Source of the DNA: Rhizobiaceae bacterium
Lineage (GTDB): Bacteria > Pseudomonadota > Alphaproteobacteria > Rhizobiales > Rhizobiaceae
Direction: 5' to 3'
DNA: 64,000 nt
NCBI GenBank assembly: GCA_023953845.1
Contig: JAMLJC010000001.1
Location: 930,001 to 994,000, forward strand
Part shown: piece after piece, positions 52,797-60,555 of the stretch
Layout: the number at the start of each line of letters is the position of its first letter
Position numbering within the stretch: position 1 is the first letter of the stretch
Notes under the pieces: model-generated
Database searches by the model: none
Seen by the model: the letters and a program-made list of their open reading frames with translations, nothing else
What the model was told of the DNA's origin: nothing
Made by a program: the position numbers and the translations under genes

Positions 52797-53188
52797 GACA
52801 GTTGCTCCTTCGTCGATTTGATATCTTGCTTGATCTGGTTGATTGCCCGCTCCGGAGCCATGCCGGCGGTCGCATCCGCCCTGCCCTTGAGGAAGCAGCC
52901 GAGGCCCACGATCGCCAGAACTGCCGCGACCAGCAGACAGGCCCAGTGCGGAGCCATGCCCCAGGCGATCAGGCCGAGCACGATTGCCTGAATGACGAGC
53001 AGCGCCGCCAGCAATGCCAAAAGGCCGGCCACCGACATCCACAATCCGGCGCGCAGGGTTCGCGCGATGTTGTCGGCGATCTCGGCCTTGGCCAGCTTCA
53101 GCTCTTTCTGGAAAAGGTCGACGGCGTCCGTCGCGACATCCGTCAGCGATTGCAGAAGCGCCGACGCCTTCGGCGCTTCGTCAGCCAT
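52793..53188 (-). CDS. Phage-holin-family (DUF1469) membrane protein
   Basis: This is a 131-aa protein with two strongly hydrophobic helices (about 49-70 and 78-100) between charged amphipathic ends. The N-terminal ASALLQSLTDVATDAVDLFQKELKLAKAEI is characteristic of the phage holin 3_6/DUF1469 group. Chromosomal members are usually not lytic but linked to envelope stress. It overlaps the upstream gene by 8 bases and the downstream one by 4, so translation is coupled across the operon. Confidence 0.85.
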   Translation of the reverse strand: MADEAPKASALLQSLTDVATDAVDLFQKELKLAKAEIADNIARTLRAGLWMSVAGLLALLAALLVIQAIVLGLIAWGMAPHWACLLVAAVLAIVGLGCFLKGRADATAGMAPERAINQIKQDIKSTKEQLS

Positions 53189-53720
53189 TGCGGCTTCTCC
53201 GTTTCTTGGCGGCGGGCCGGGCGGGCTGCGTCGGAACCGAACTGTTGCCCAGAGCGCGCATGACGACGAAACCCGCCAAGGCCGCCAAGCCGAAGGTCAC
53301 CAGCGGCTGGCGGCGGGTAAAATCGGCGGCTATGCCCACCACCTGATCGACCGTCTTGTCGCGCACCTCTTCGGCGAAGGCATCGATACGATCGGCCATG
53401 GAGCCGACGAGGCCGGCGACATGGGGCAGCGTCTCACTCATGTCGTCCGCAGCAAGCCGCGTCGAACTCGCCACCTGGCTCATCATCGCCGCGCCGCGGT
53501 CGACCTGCTCATCGAGCATGCCGTGAACCCGGTCCGTGATGCTGGAGGCCCCTTCGCTCGCCGCCTGCAGCACGGAATCGGTCGCCTGGAAGGCGAAGGA
53601 AGATGCCCGCGCGGCGGTGCTTTTATGGGCACGCGTCGATGCTTTTCGGGTCGATGGCTTGCGTCGCCCGGCAGCGGTATCCGGCGCAGAGGATTTCTGG
53701 GTTTTGCTTGTCTTGCTCAT
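53181..53720 (-). CDS. Basic membrane protein heading the stress operon
   Basis: This is a 179-aa protein. The N-terminal 45 residues are Lys/Arg/Ser/Thr-rich. Amphipathic helices follow with FAFQATDSVLQAASEGASSITDRVHGM. A C-terminal hydrophobic segment (about 143-165, VTFGLAALAGFVVM) is followed by a basic tail. No known family is evident. ATG at 53720 follows GGAGGGAGAG. The upstream ATG at 53732 has its ribosome site too close. An EcfG-type promoter lies 80 bases upstream. Confidence 0.72.
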   Translation of the reverse strand: MSKTSKTQKSSAPDTAAGRRKPSTRKASTRAHKSTAARASSFAFQATDSVLQAASEGASSITDRVHGMLDEQVDRGAAMMSQVASSTRLAADDMSETLPHVAGLVGSMADRIDAFAEEVRDKTVDQVVGIAADFTRRQPLVTFGLAALAGFVVMRALGNSSVPTQPARPAAKKRRSRNG

Positions 53721-54049
53721 CTCTCCCTCCATTCCTCCGACTGTGACCCCGGAGCCGCGCTCACTGTCCAGAGATCGAATGCTCGCGCTGCCCAGATCGA
53801 ACGGCCGGGAAACCGCTTTGTTCCGGAACGACGGTCGCGTGAAGATTTCGCCGCAGCGTCCGATACTTTGGCGCGTCGGAAGCCTTTCTCTCGAAAGTCA
53901 TTGTCCTGACGTGCCAAGCTGCGCTTTATAGGGACAGGATTTGCCCGTCGGAGAACACCGGAAGTGTCGATCATGCTCATTCACTCGCGTCATAACGTCG
54001 GGAAATACCGCATGTTGCCCGCCGCCGCGGCAGGGGAGCGCGCCTGACC
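53721..54049. other. Intergenic region between the stress operon and the AI-2E gene
   Basis: This 329-base divergent region holds the EcfG-type promoter of the minus-strand operon (53800-53824). The -35 side sits in a GTTCCGGAAC palindrome. The rest shows no convincing ORF. A short ATG frame of 11 codons (from 54012) ends two bases before the TTG start of the AI-2E gene. No second clear promoter was seen for the plus strand. Confidence 0.6.
53800..53824 (-). promoter_or_regulatory. EcfG-type general stress promoter
   Basis: On the minus strand GGAAC (complement of 53820-53824) and CGTT (complement of 53800-53803) are separated by 16 bases, an exact EcfG consensus. It reads toward the gene starting at 53720, leaving a leader of about 70 bases. 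Confidence 0.8.
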
Positions 54050-55246
54050 TTGGCCGCCGGCCTTCCCCCGCCGCCCAAGCAGCCGCATCTGCTCGGCACG
54101 TCGACGCGCGCAGTCGTGCCGCCGCTTTCGGCGGCGCGCTGGTTGCTGGTGCTCGTCGTTCTGGCGGGAGCCTATTTCTTTCACGGCTTTCTGTTTCCGG
54201 TTCTCACCGCCATCGTCATCGCCTTCGCGAGCTGGCCGCTCTATCGCCGCCTGCTGAGGCTGGTGGACGGCAACCGCACGCTCGGGGCCACATTGGCGCT
54301 GCTGCTCATCCTTGCCTTCCTCATCGTGCCCATCGTGTACGCATCCAGCTATGCCGTCGCGGAGATTCGCGAATGGGTCGGCTGGGCATTCGAGGCGAAC
54401 CGCGTCGGCGCCCCGACGCCGCAATGGATCGTCGCGCTGCCGTGGATCGGCGAATGGCTGAACGAACAATGGACAGCACGTTTCGGCCATCCGGGCGGCA
54501 TCGGCGAGGTGATTCAGCTGATCAGCGGCTCGAACATCCGCAACATCTATCAGACAGTGCTCGCAGCGGGTGGAAGCGCTTTCTCGCTTCTGCTGGCAAT
54601 CCTGTTCATGCTGATCGCATTGTTCTTCGCCTATCGCGATGGCGAGAAGCTGGTGGCGCAGGTCGATCTCGTCGGCGAGCGCATCCTGCCGATGCGCTGG
54701 GAGCGCATTTCGCGCGTCGTGCCGGCGACGATCAGCTCCACCGTCATGGGCATGACTCTCATCGCCATTGGCGAAGGTGTCGTGCTGGGCACCGCATACT
54801 GGATCGCCGGCGTGCCGTCACCCGTCACGCTGGGCGTGCTGACGGGCATCATGGCGCTCATTCCCGGCGGCGCGCCGCTCGCCATGACGCTGGTTTCGAT
54901 CTACCTCGCCGCCAGCGGTTCTCTCTTCGCCGGTCTCGCGCTTTTCGCCTGGGGCACGACCGAACTCTTCATCGTCGACAAGACGATCCGGCCGAAGCTT
55001 GTCGGTGGTCCGATCAAGCTTCCCTTCCTCCCGACCTTCTTCGGTCTCGTCGGCGGCGTGAAGACGATGGGCTTTCTCGGCCTGTTCATCGGACCCGTGC
55101 TGATGGCCCTTCTCGTCGCCATCTGGCGCGAATGGATCCGCGAGATCGAGATCGCGGATGCACAGGATGCCCGTCCGGCGGGCATCGAGCCAAACCCGCC
55201 GGCATCGACCGTCGCCGATCCTCCCAAGGTCAGGGCCGAGGCCTAG
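54050..55246 (+). CDS. AI-2E family transporter (PerM/UPF0118)
   Basis: This is a 398-aa inner-membrane protein of the AI-2E exporter family. About eight helices are visible: one early pair (about 25-65), one at 75-100, and a second group from about 170 to 345. The conserved GVKTMGFLGLFIGPVLMALL is near the end. Substrates are unproven and range from autoinducers to ions. A TTG at 54050 starts the frame, with AGGGGAG 12 bases upstream; later starts are possible. Confidence 0.85.
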   Translation: MAAGLPPPPKQPHLLGTSTRAVVPPLSAARWLLVLVVLAGAYFFHGFLFPVLTAIVIAFASWPLYRRLLRLVDGNRTLGATLALLLILAFLIVPIVYASSYAVAEIREWVGWAFEANRVGAPTPQWIVALPWIGEWLNEQWTARFGHPGGIGEVIQLISGSNIRNIYQTVLAAGGSAFSLLLAILFMLIALFFAYRDGEKLVAQVDLVGERILPMRWERISRVVPATISSTVMGMTLIAIGEGVVLGTAYWIAGVPSPVTLGVLTGIMALIPGGAPLAMTLVSIYLAASGSLFAGLALFAWGTTELFIVDKTIRPKLVGGPIKLPFLPTFFGLVGGVKTMGFLGLFIGPVLMALLVAIWREWIREIEIADAQDARPAGIEPNPPASTVADPPKVRAEA

Positions 55247-55270
55247 AGCCTTTCACGGCTGGCTAAAACG

Positions 55271-55858
55271 TCAGCCGCCGTGACTGGCGTGGCCATCGGC
55301 GGGTTGGGCCGCACCATGTCCATGACCTGCGTCGTTGCCCATTCCCTGAACCTCGAACTCGACGTCGACGGACCCCGCCTTTTCAAAGGTCAGCGTGCCC
55401 TTGAACTTCGCGCCTTCCTTTGCCCAGTCCTTCATGCTCATGAACATGATGTGTACGCCGCCGGGCTTCAGCTCCAGGGTTGCACCGGCCGGAACCTCGA
55501 CGCCACCTTCCAGTTGCCGCATGGTCATGACGCCGCTGGAGTCGACTGCCATCTCATGAATCTCGACCTTGTCGGCGACCTCTCCGGTTGCGGAAACCAG
55601 CCTGTCGGCTTCGGCTCCACTGTTCGTGAGCGTCAGATATCCGGCCGACACCTTGGCGCCTTCCGGCACGGCGCGCGACCAGGGATGGGTGATTTCGATA
55701 TTGCCGGCCTTGTAGTCGTGCGCGAACGCGCCCGAGCAGAAGACGACCAGCATGGCCGTGACTGCGAGTGTGCCGAGCCATTCGCCTGAAGAGCGAAAAA
55801 GCGAGATGGAGTGGCTGGGAAGGAGGGCGCGCGCGGCACCACGAATGAAAACTTGCAT
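55271..55858 (-). CDS. Periplasmic copper chaperone PCu(A)C
   Basis: This is a 195-aa exported chaperone that delivers Cu(I) to cytochrome oxidase. The signal segment (about 27-46, ending AFA) is followed by the PCu(A)C domain. Its ligand motif is seen as HEMAVDSSGVMTMRQL and PGGVHIMFM, giving His and Met ligands. The C-terminal tail GHGHGAAQPADGHASHGG is His-rich and can hold extra copper. A long N-terminus ahead of the signal is unusual; a later start is possible. Confidence 0.9.
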   Translation of the reverse strand: MQVFIRGAARALLPSHSISLFRSSGEWLGTLAVTAMLVVFCSGAFAHDYKAGNIEITHPWSRAVPEGAKVSAGYLTLTNSGAEADRLVSATGEVADKVEIHEMAVDSSGVMTMRQLEGGVEVPAGATLELKPGGVHIMFMSMKDWAKEGAKFKGTLTFEKAGSVDVEFEVQGMGNDAGHGHGAAQPADGHASHGG

Positions 55859-55945
55859 CGATCATGCTCCGGTATGCCCTGATGCGCCTTTGCGCCACGG
55901 GCTGGACTCGAACGGGATTCGCGCCGGGCTTCGGCGCCATTCGTA

Positions 55946-56326
55946 TCAAACCGTGAGCGGAGGCGCGCGAGGTCGTCCCGGATCGTGATCGCGAGTATAC
56001 CGATCCTGTAATGTATGAAGCGCTGGCAGCGGCATGTCGGCGGAGCGCGCAGGAGGGAATGCTGGTGCAGTGCCTTGAGGCGCATGAAGAGCCGGGAGGG
56101 CCGAGGCGCAGGCCATCGTGCAGCAGTTGGGCAATTTGGCGTGATCGCCTTCCATCGGGCTGCCGTGACCGGCGCCGGTGATGCAAAGCGGATTTCCGAA
56201 CAAGTCCAACGCCGGGCCGGCCGGCATCGCAGCGATGGCCGAAGCCGTCAGGGAGGACTGCAGCAAAAGCACCAGAGCCGCGACGATCACGGCTATTCCG
56301 CTGCTTCGATGCCTCACCGCTTTCAA
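55946..56326 (-). CDS. DUF2946-like exported protein with a Cys pair
   Basis: This is a 126-aa protein beginning LKAVRHRSSGIAVIVAALVLLLQ, a signal or anchor. The mature part resembles DUF2946 proteins: LDLFGNPLCITGAGH, then LPNCCTMACASAL. The cysteines and histidines could bind copper. The TTG at 56326 is chosen because AGGAG precedes it; the longer frame lacks a ribosome site. It lies 87 bases upstream of the PCu(A)C gene, supporting a copper function. Assignment is tentative. Confidence 0.6.
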   Translation of the reverse strand: MKAVRHRSSGIAVIVAALVLLLQSSLTASAIAAMPAGPALDLFGNPLCITGAGHGSPMEGDHAKLPNCCTMACASALPALHAPQGTAPAFPPARSADMPLPALHTLQDRYTRDHDPGRPRAPPLTV

Positions 56327-56631
56327 CGCATTCTCCTGATAGGAGGCGTTTAGCACGGCAGCAGCACCGGGAAAACTCAGCCGGGCTGCGGCAAAGTTCC
56401 CGCATCGCATGCGGGCCTGTCGGCCTCACATGCCTTTGCGGTCGCCTCGTCAAGCCATAAAGCTCCGAGTGGCGGCTTGCGCACAGGAACGAGTTGCGTT
56501 CGGCACGGCGGCGATACTATCGTCAGGACGGGAAGCACACCTTGCACGACCGACTCTCGTCATGATCGAGATCGCCGCGCATCGCGCAACTTCTTCGCAC
56601 GCATTTTTCCACTCTGACCCTGGAACCGACC
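56327..56631. other. Intergenic region between copper genes and DapA-like gene
   Basis: This 305-base divergent spacer carries the promoters of a minus-strand copper gene and a plus-strand lyase. No ORF with coding character, repeat or clear -35/-10 pair was found by eye. Only short local inverted repeats are present. Confidence 0.5.
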
Positions 56632-57555
56632 ATGCCCCTGACCCAGCCGCTGACCGGCATTCTTCCCGTCGCACCAACCCCGTTCCATGCGGATGGCCGC
56701 GTCGACGAAGATGGCATGCGCCGTGTCATCGACTGCATGATCGACCAGAAGGTGGACGCGATCTGCATACTGGCGAACTATTCCGAACAGTTCCTGCTGT
56801 CGGACGAGGAACGCGCGCTGCTGATACGCCTTTGCCTCGAGCATACGGCAGGCCGCGTGCCGGTCATCGTCACGATCAGCCACTTCTCGACCGGCATCGT
56901 CACGCAGCGCGCGAAGGCCGCCGAGTCCATGGGCGCGGCGATGGTGATGATGATGCCGCCCTATCACGGCTCCGGACTGTTTCCCGCGCCACAGGGCATC
57001 TTCGAGCACTTCAAGTCGGTGAATGATGCCATCAGTATCCCGATCATGGTTCAGGATGCGCCGTTGTCGGGCGTCAACCTGCCGGTCGATCTTCTCGCGC
57101 GGCTGGCGAAGGAGCTCGAGAATGTCACCTATTTCAAGATCGAATGTCCCTTCGCCGCCGACAAGCTGGCGGCGCTGATCGACGCGGCCGGCGAGCATAT
57201 AGACGGGCCGTTCGATGGCGAGGAAGCGGTGACGCTGCTCGCCGACCTGGACGCCGGCGCCACCGGCACCATGACATCGGCGCTCTTCCCGGAAATGATC
57301 CGGCCGATCGTGACCGACTATCGCGCCGGCAATCAGGCGGCCGCGCTGGCGCAATGGCAGAAATGTCTGCCGCTGATCAATCATGAAAACCGTCAGTGCG
57401 GCCTGCGCGCCACCAAGACCGTTTTCGCCGCCGGCGGCGTGATCCGCAGCGACGCGGTGCGCCATCCGCTAAAGCCGATGTCGGAGCGCACGAAGAAGCG
57501 TCTTCTGGAACTCGCCCGGGACCTCGACATCCTCGCCCTGCGCTGGGGCGAGTGA
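56632..57555 (+). CDS. DapA-superfamily aldolase/lyase
   Basis: This is a 307-aa TIM-barrel enzyme of the dihydrodipicolinate synthase/N-acetylneuraminate lyase group. The Schiff-base Lys169 is in TYFKIECP. The usual GTTGE loop is replaced by ANYSEQ (49-54) and the catalytic-Tyr motif YNxP by QDAP (141-144). Diaminopimelate synthesis is therefore unlikely, and a sugar-acid or 2-keto-acid lyase is more plausible. It is monocistronic and convergent with the DJ-1 gene. The substrate is unknown. Confidence 0.85.
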   Translation: MPLTQPLTGILPVAPTPFHADGRVDEDGMRRVIDCMIDQKVDAICILANYSEQFLLSDEERALLIRLCLEHTAGRVPVIVTISHFSTGIVTQRAKAAESMGAAMVMMMPPYHGSGLFPAPQGIFEHFKSVNDAISIPIMVQDAPLSGVNLPVDLLARLAKELENVTYFKIECPFAADKLAALIDAAGEHIDGPFDGEEAVTLLADLDAGATGTMTSALFPEMIRPIVTDYRAGNQAAALAQWQKCLPLINHENRQCGLRATKTVFAAGGVIRSDAVRHPLKPMSERTKKRLLELARDLDILALRWGE

Positions 57556-57647
57556 CCGTCGCCGCCGGCATGTGCATCGAAGCGGGTTGACGGTCTGACT
57601 TTCAATGTGCGCGGACCCTCAACGATCCGCGCACCATTTCCATCGAG

Positions 57648-58265
57648 CTACGCCGCGGCTTTCTCGCTTCCCGCGACGGCTCCATGTCGGATCTCGGTGC
57701 CGAGCACCTTCAGACATTCGCGCATGAAGGCGGCAAGACCGGTCCAGCCCTTGGCCGACACCATGGTCCCGTCCACATAGGCCTCGGTCGGCTTGACATC
57801 GATATAGGTGCCGCCGGCAAGCCGCACTTCGGGCTCGCAGGCGCCGAGTGCTGCCACCTTCTTGCCACGCACCACGCCGTCGACCGCGACAAGGATCTGG
57901 ACACCGTGGCAGATGGTGAAGATCGGCTTGTTCGCCTCGTGGAAGTGGCGCACCATCGCCTGCACGCGCTTGTCCGTGCGGATATATTCCGGGCCGCGGC
58001 CGCCGGCGCAATAGACGGCGTCATACTCCTCGGGCTTCACTTCCGAAAAAGTCTTGTTGATGTCGGCGAAGTGACCGTAGCGTTCGATATAGGTCTGGTG
58101 TCCTTCGAAATCGTGCAGCGACGTCTGGATCTTGTCGCCCGCCTTCTTGTCCGGGCATACGACATGGACGGTATGGCCGACCGCCTCCATGCCCTGTTGA
58201 AACACGAAGATCTCGTATTCCTCGGTAAATTCTCCGGTGAGCATCAGGATTTTCTTGCCGGGCAT
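57648..58265 (-). CDS. DJ-1/PfpI family protein
   Basis: This is a 205-aa protein of the DJ-1/PfpI glutamine-amidotransferase-like fold. The nucleophile elbow is TICHGVQIL with Cys119, and the partner Glu lies in TGEFTEEYE near residue 15. Members are proteases, chaperones or glyoxalase-like deglycases. The start at 58265 is supported by a strong GAAGGAGGAAAC ribosome site. It lies downstream of the GntR regulator gene on the same strand with an 83-base gap. Confidence 0.9.
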   Translation of the reverse strand: MPGKKILMLTGEFTEEYEIFVFQQGMEAVGHTVHVVCPDKKAGDKIQTSLHDFEGHQTYIERYGHFADINKTFSEVKPEEYDAVYCAGGRGPEYIRTDKRVQAMVRHFHEANKPIFTICHGVQILVAVDGVVRGKKVAALGACEPEVRLAGGTYIDVKPTEAYVDGTMVSAKGWTGLAAFMRECLKVLGTEIRHGAVAGSEKAAA

Positions 58266-58348
58266 GTCGTTTCCTCCTTCGAATGGTATGCCGTCTCGGT
58301 TCGCCCAGTTATCTGCAGTCTGATGGCGTTTCACGCGCCTCCATGAAG

Positions 58349-59056
58349 CTATCCGAACGCCGGCCTCAATCTCGCGCGCGATCGCTCGATATGCATCCGC
58401 ATCGCCCTGTCCGCCGCATGGCCGTCACGTGCAGAAAATGCCCGCATGATCGCATCGTGCTCCTCGAGCGCCTCGTCGGTGACGCGGGCATGAAACATGA
58501 GACGAAAAATGTGGAAATGCGTGTGCTGGTGCGCAAGCGTGCTGCGGATGAGCGCGTTCTCCGCGAACTCCATGATCCTGTCGTGGAAAGCGGCGTCCTG
58601 GCGCGCGAATGCGGAATAGCGCATCCGCTCGTCTCCATCGGATGGTTGCGCCATGGCGCCGGCAAGCTGCCGCAGCGAACGAAGCCTGTCCTCGTCCATG
58701 CTCTCAGCCGCGCGCCGCGCGCCTTCCGGCTCCAGCAGCAAGCGCAGTTCGTAAAGTTCCTCGAAGCTTCGGCGCGAGATCTGCGGAGCCGCGCTGTAGC
58801 CGATCAGGTGCGTCTTGACGACCAGACCCTCGCCCTCCAGCCGGCCCAGCGCTTCGCGGATCGGCGTCTGCGAGACGCCGAGTTCGCGAACGAGATTGTC
58901 GACCGTTATGCGGACGCCCGGCGCGATTTCCAGCGCCATGAGCTGATTGAAAATGGCCCCATACACATCGTCCACCAGACCATGACGACCGATGACACGA
59001 CCGCCGCGTCCAGCAGCGTCGCCATCCATCCGGCTTTTGGGGAATGCGATGCCCAT
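58349..59056 (-). CDS. GntR family regulator (FadR-type, FCD domain)
   Basis: This is a 235-aa transcription factor. The N-terminal winged helix-turn-helix includes VDDVYGAIFNQLMALEIAPG and LVRELGVSQTPIREALGRLEGEGLV, the FadR/GntR recognition part. The C-terminal FCD ligand domain has ELYELRLLLEPEGAR and FHDRIMEFAENALI. AGAGG 6 bases before the ATG at 59056 fixes the start. A palindromic operator lies 60-70 bases upstream, so autoregulation is likely, and the ureide operon is the obvious target. Confidence 0.9.
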   Translation of the reverse strand: MGIAFPKSRMDGDAAGRGGRVIGRHGLVDDVYGAIFNQLMALEIAPGVRITVDNLVRELGVSQTPIREALGRLEGEGLVVKTHLIGYSAAPQISRRSFEELYELRLLLEPEGARRAAESMDEDRLRSLRQLAGAMAQPSDGDERMRYSAFARQDAAFHDRIMEFAENALIRSTLAHQHTHFHIFRLMFHARVTDEALEEHDAIMRAFSARDGHAADRAMRMHIERSRARLRPAFG

Positions 59057-59106
59057 CGAAGCCTCTTGCCTGCCGGGATTTGGTATCATGGGGGAATGGC
59101 AGCGAC

Positions 59107-59129
59107 AATCCTATATCCTATAGGATTTT
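59107..59129 (-). promoter_or_regulatory. Palindromic operator ahead of the GntR gene
   Basis: ATCCTATAGGAT (59115-59126) is a perfect 12-bp palindrome with an overlapping half-site AATCCTAT (59107-59114) on one side and TTTTA on the other. Such ATxxTATAxxAT centres are typical of FCD-type GntR sites. It is 59-73 bases upstream of the regulator ATG. Confidence 0.55.
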
Positions 59130-59289
59130 AGGCAGAATCTCGCATCCAAGTCGGTTGTTCGATGGAAATTGATGCGATGAGGGCACAATCCAAGGATGCG
59201 CCAGGAGCATGCGAGCATACAGACGTGAGCTCTGCGGTAAAAATTCTCCGCACTGGGACCTCCTCCGCATGTCAAAGCCGCCGAACTCG

Positions 59290-60555
59290 CTATACTATTC
59301 TTCCACGCTTTCCACGGCGATCGGGCATTCCGCGTGCAAGTTGCCTAATCGTCTCGATTAGCGCCACAACGGCGAGGCCCATGTCCTTGGGCGAAGCATA
59401 CTCATCGGGATGATGACTCACGCCGCCACGGCATCGCACGAACAGCATGCCGACATGTGCGAGATCCGCCATCGTCTGGGCATCATGCCCAGCGCCCGAG
59501 GGCAACCGGAATGGTTCGATACCGAGACTCGACAAGGCAGCTGCGAGGGTATTCTGCATTTCCGCGGAACACGGGGTGGCTGACGCCTCGTAGTCCGTCA
59601 CGATGTTCAGCGATACGCCGCGGTCATGCGCCAATTGCGCAAAGGCCGTTTCCATGGCGAGTCTGCCTGCCACGTAGGTCGCATCGTCGGGAGCCCGCAG
59701 GTCCAGCGTGAAGCGGACCCATCCCGGGATGCTGTTGGCAGCCGGAGACGCGATCGAAATATGCCCGACAGTGGCGACCAGACCAGCCGCCGATGCCCGG
59801 GCCAGCCGCTCGGCCGCGAGCGCCATTTCGGCCGCTGCGCTGAAAGCGTCGTGTCGCAGCGCCATCGGCACCGTGCCGGCATGCCCGCTCCGTCCTTCCA
59901 CGGTAATGGTAAAGCGGCCAGCCGCCGCGAAAGAAGTCACGATGCCAAGCGGCCGATCCTCCTGCTCAAGCACCGGTCCCTGCTCGATATGAACTTCTAT
60001 AAATCCCAGCACGTCCTCCGGACGCCGGGCGAGCGGCGCGAGCTTGGGCTCGGAGATGCCAAATGCAGCCAGCGCCTCGTGCATACTCAGGCCGCTCTGG
60101 TCGCTCGTTTCGAGCAGGGATTGCGGGAGTGGCCGCGTAAGGGCCAGCGAGCCGATCGTCGCGTCGGGAAAACGGAGCCCTTCCTCGTCGCCGAATGCCA
60201 GAATCTCGAGATCGAAGGGAAGTCGCTCGGCGGCGAGCGCGTCGGCAGCGAGAATGCCGGCGATCACGCCGAGCGGACCGTCATAACGCCCGGCATCGAC
60301 GACGCTGTCGATATGCGAGCCGATCAGCAGCGAGGAGGCGCCGGGGCAGCCGCAAGACAGGCGACCGCATACGGTCGCAAGGTCGTTGACCATCACCTCA
60401 AGTCCCGCCTCCGCCATCCACTGCCCGACGAGATCCGCCGCCTGCTTATGCGCCGGGCTAAGATAGGGCCGGTTCAGCCGCCCCGCATCGTCGGAGCAGC
60501 GAGCGAGGGCGTCGATCATCACCGCGGCGCGGACTCCGAGGCTGCTGGCCATCAT
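59290..60555 (-). CDS. M20 hydrolase, allantoate amidohydrolase/N-carbamoylase type
   Basis: This is a 421-aa di-metal amidohydrolase of the AllC/HyuC/ureidoglycolate amidohydrolase group. Metal and catalytic residues are in GSHIDSV (His81, Asp83), YDGPLGV (Asp92), GDEEGLRF (Glu124, Glu125) and HIEQGPVLE. GRSGHAGTVPMALRHDA and SGAGHDAQTMA complete the set. The start at 60555 overlaps the D-carbamoylase gene stop by 4 bases. It would release carbamoyl or ureido nitrogen from allantoate or N-carbamoyl-L-amino acids. It is the last gene of the operon. Confidence 0.88.
   Translation of the reverse strand: MMASSLGVRAAVMIDALARCSDDAGRLNRPYLSPAHKQAADLVGQWMAEAGLEVMVNDLATVCGRLSCGCPGASSLLIGSHIDSVVDAGRYDGPLGVIAGILAADALAAERLPFDLEILAFGDEEGLRFPDATIGSLALTRPLPQSLLETSDQSGLSMHEALAAFGISEPKLAPLARRPEDVLGFIEVHIEQGPVLEQEDRPLGIVTSFAAAGRFTITVEGRSGHAGTVPMALRHDAFSAAAEMALAAERLARASAAGLVATVGHISIASPAANSIPGWVRFTLDLRAPDDATYVAGRLAMETAFAQLAHDRGVSLNIVTDYEASATPCSAEMQNTLAAALSSLGIEPFRLPSGAGHDAQTMADLAHVGMLFVRCRGGVSHHPDEYASPKDMGLAVVALIETIRQLARGMPDRRGKRGRIV

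Noticed and set aside
52793..53188. Holin-family protein as evidence of a prophage
   Set aside because: No endolysin, capsid, integrase or repressor genes are present. Chromosomal DUF1469 proteins are common, and this one is in a stress operon.
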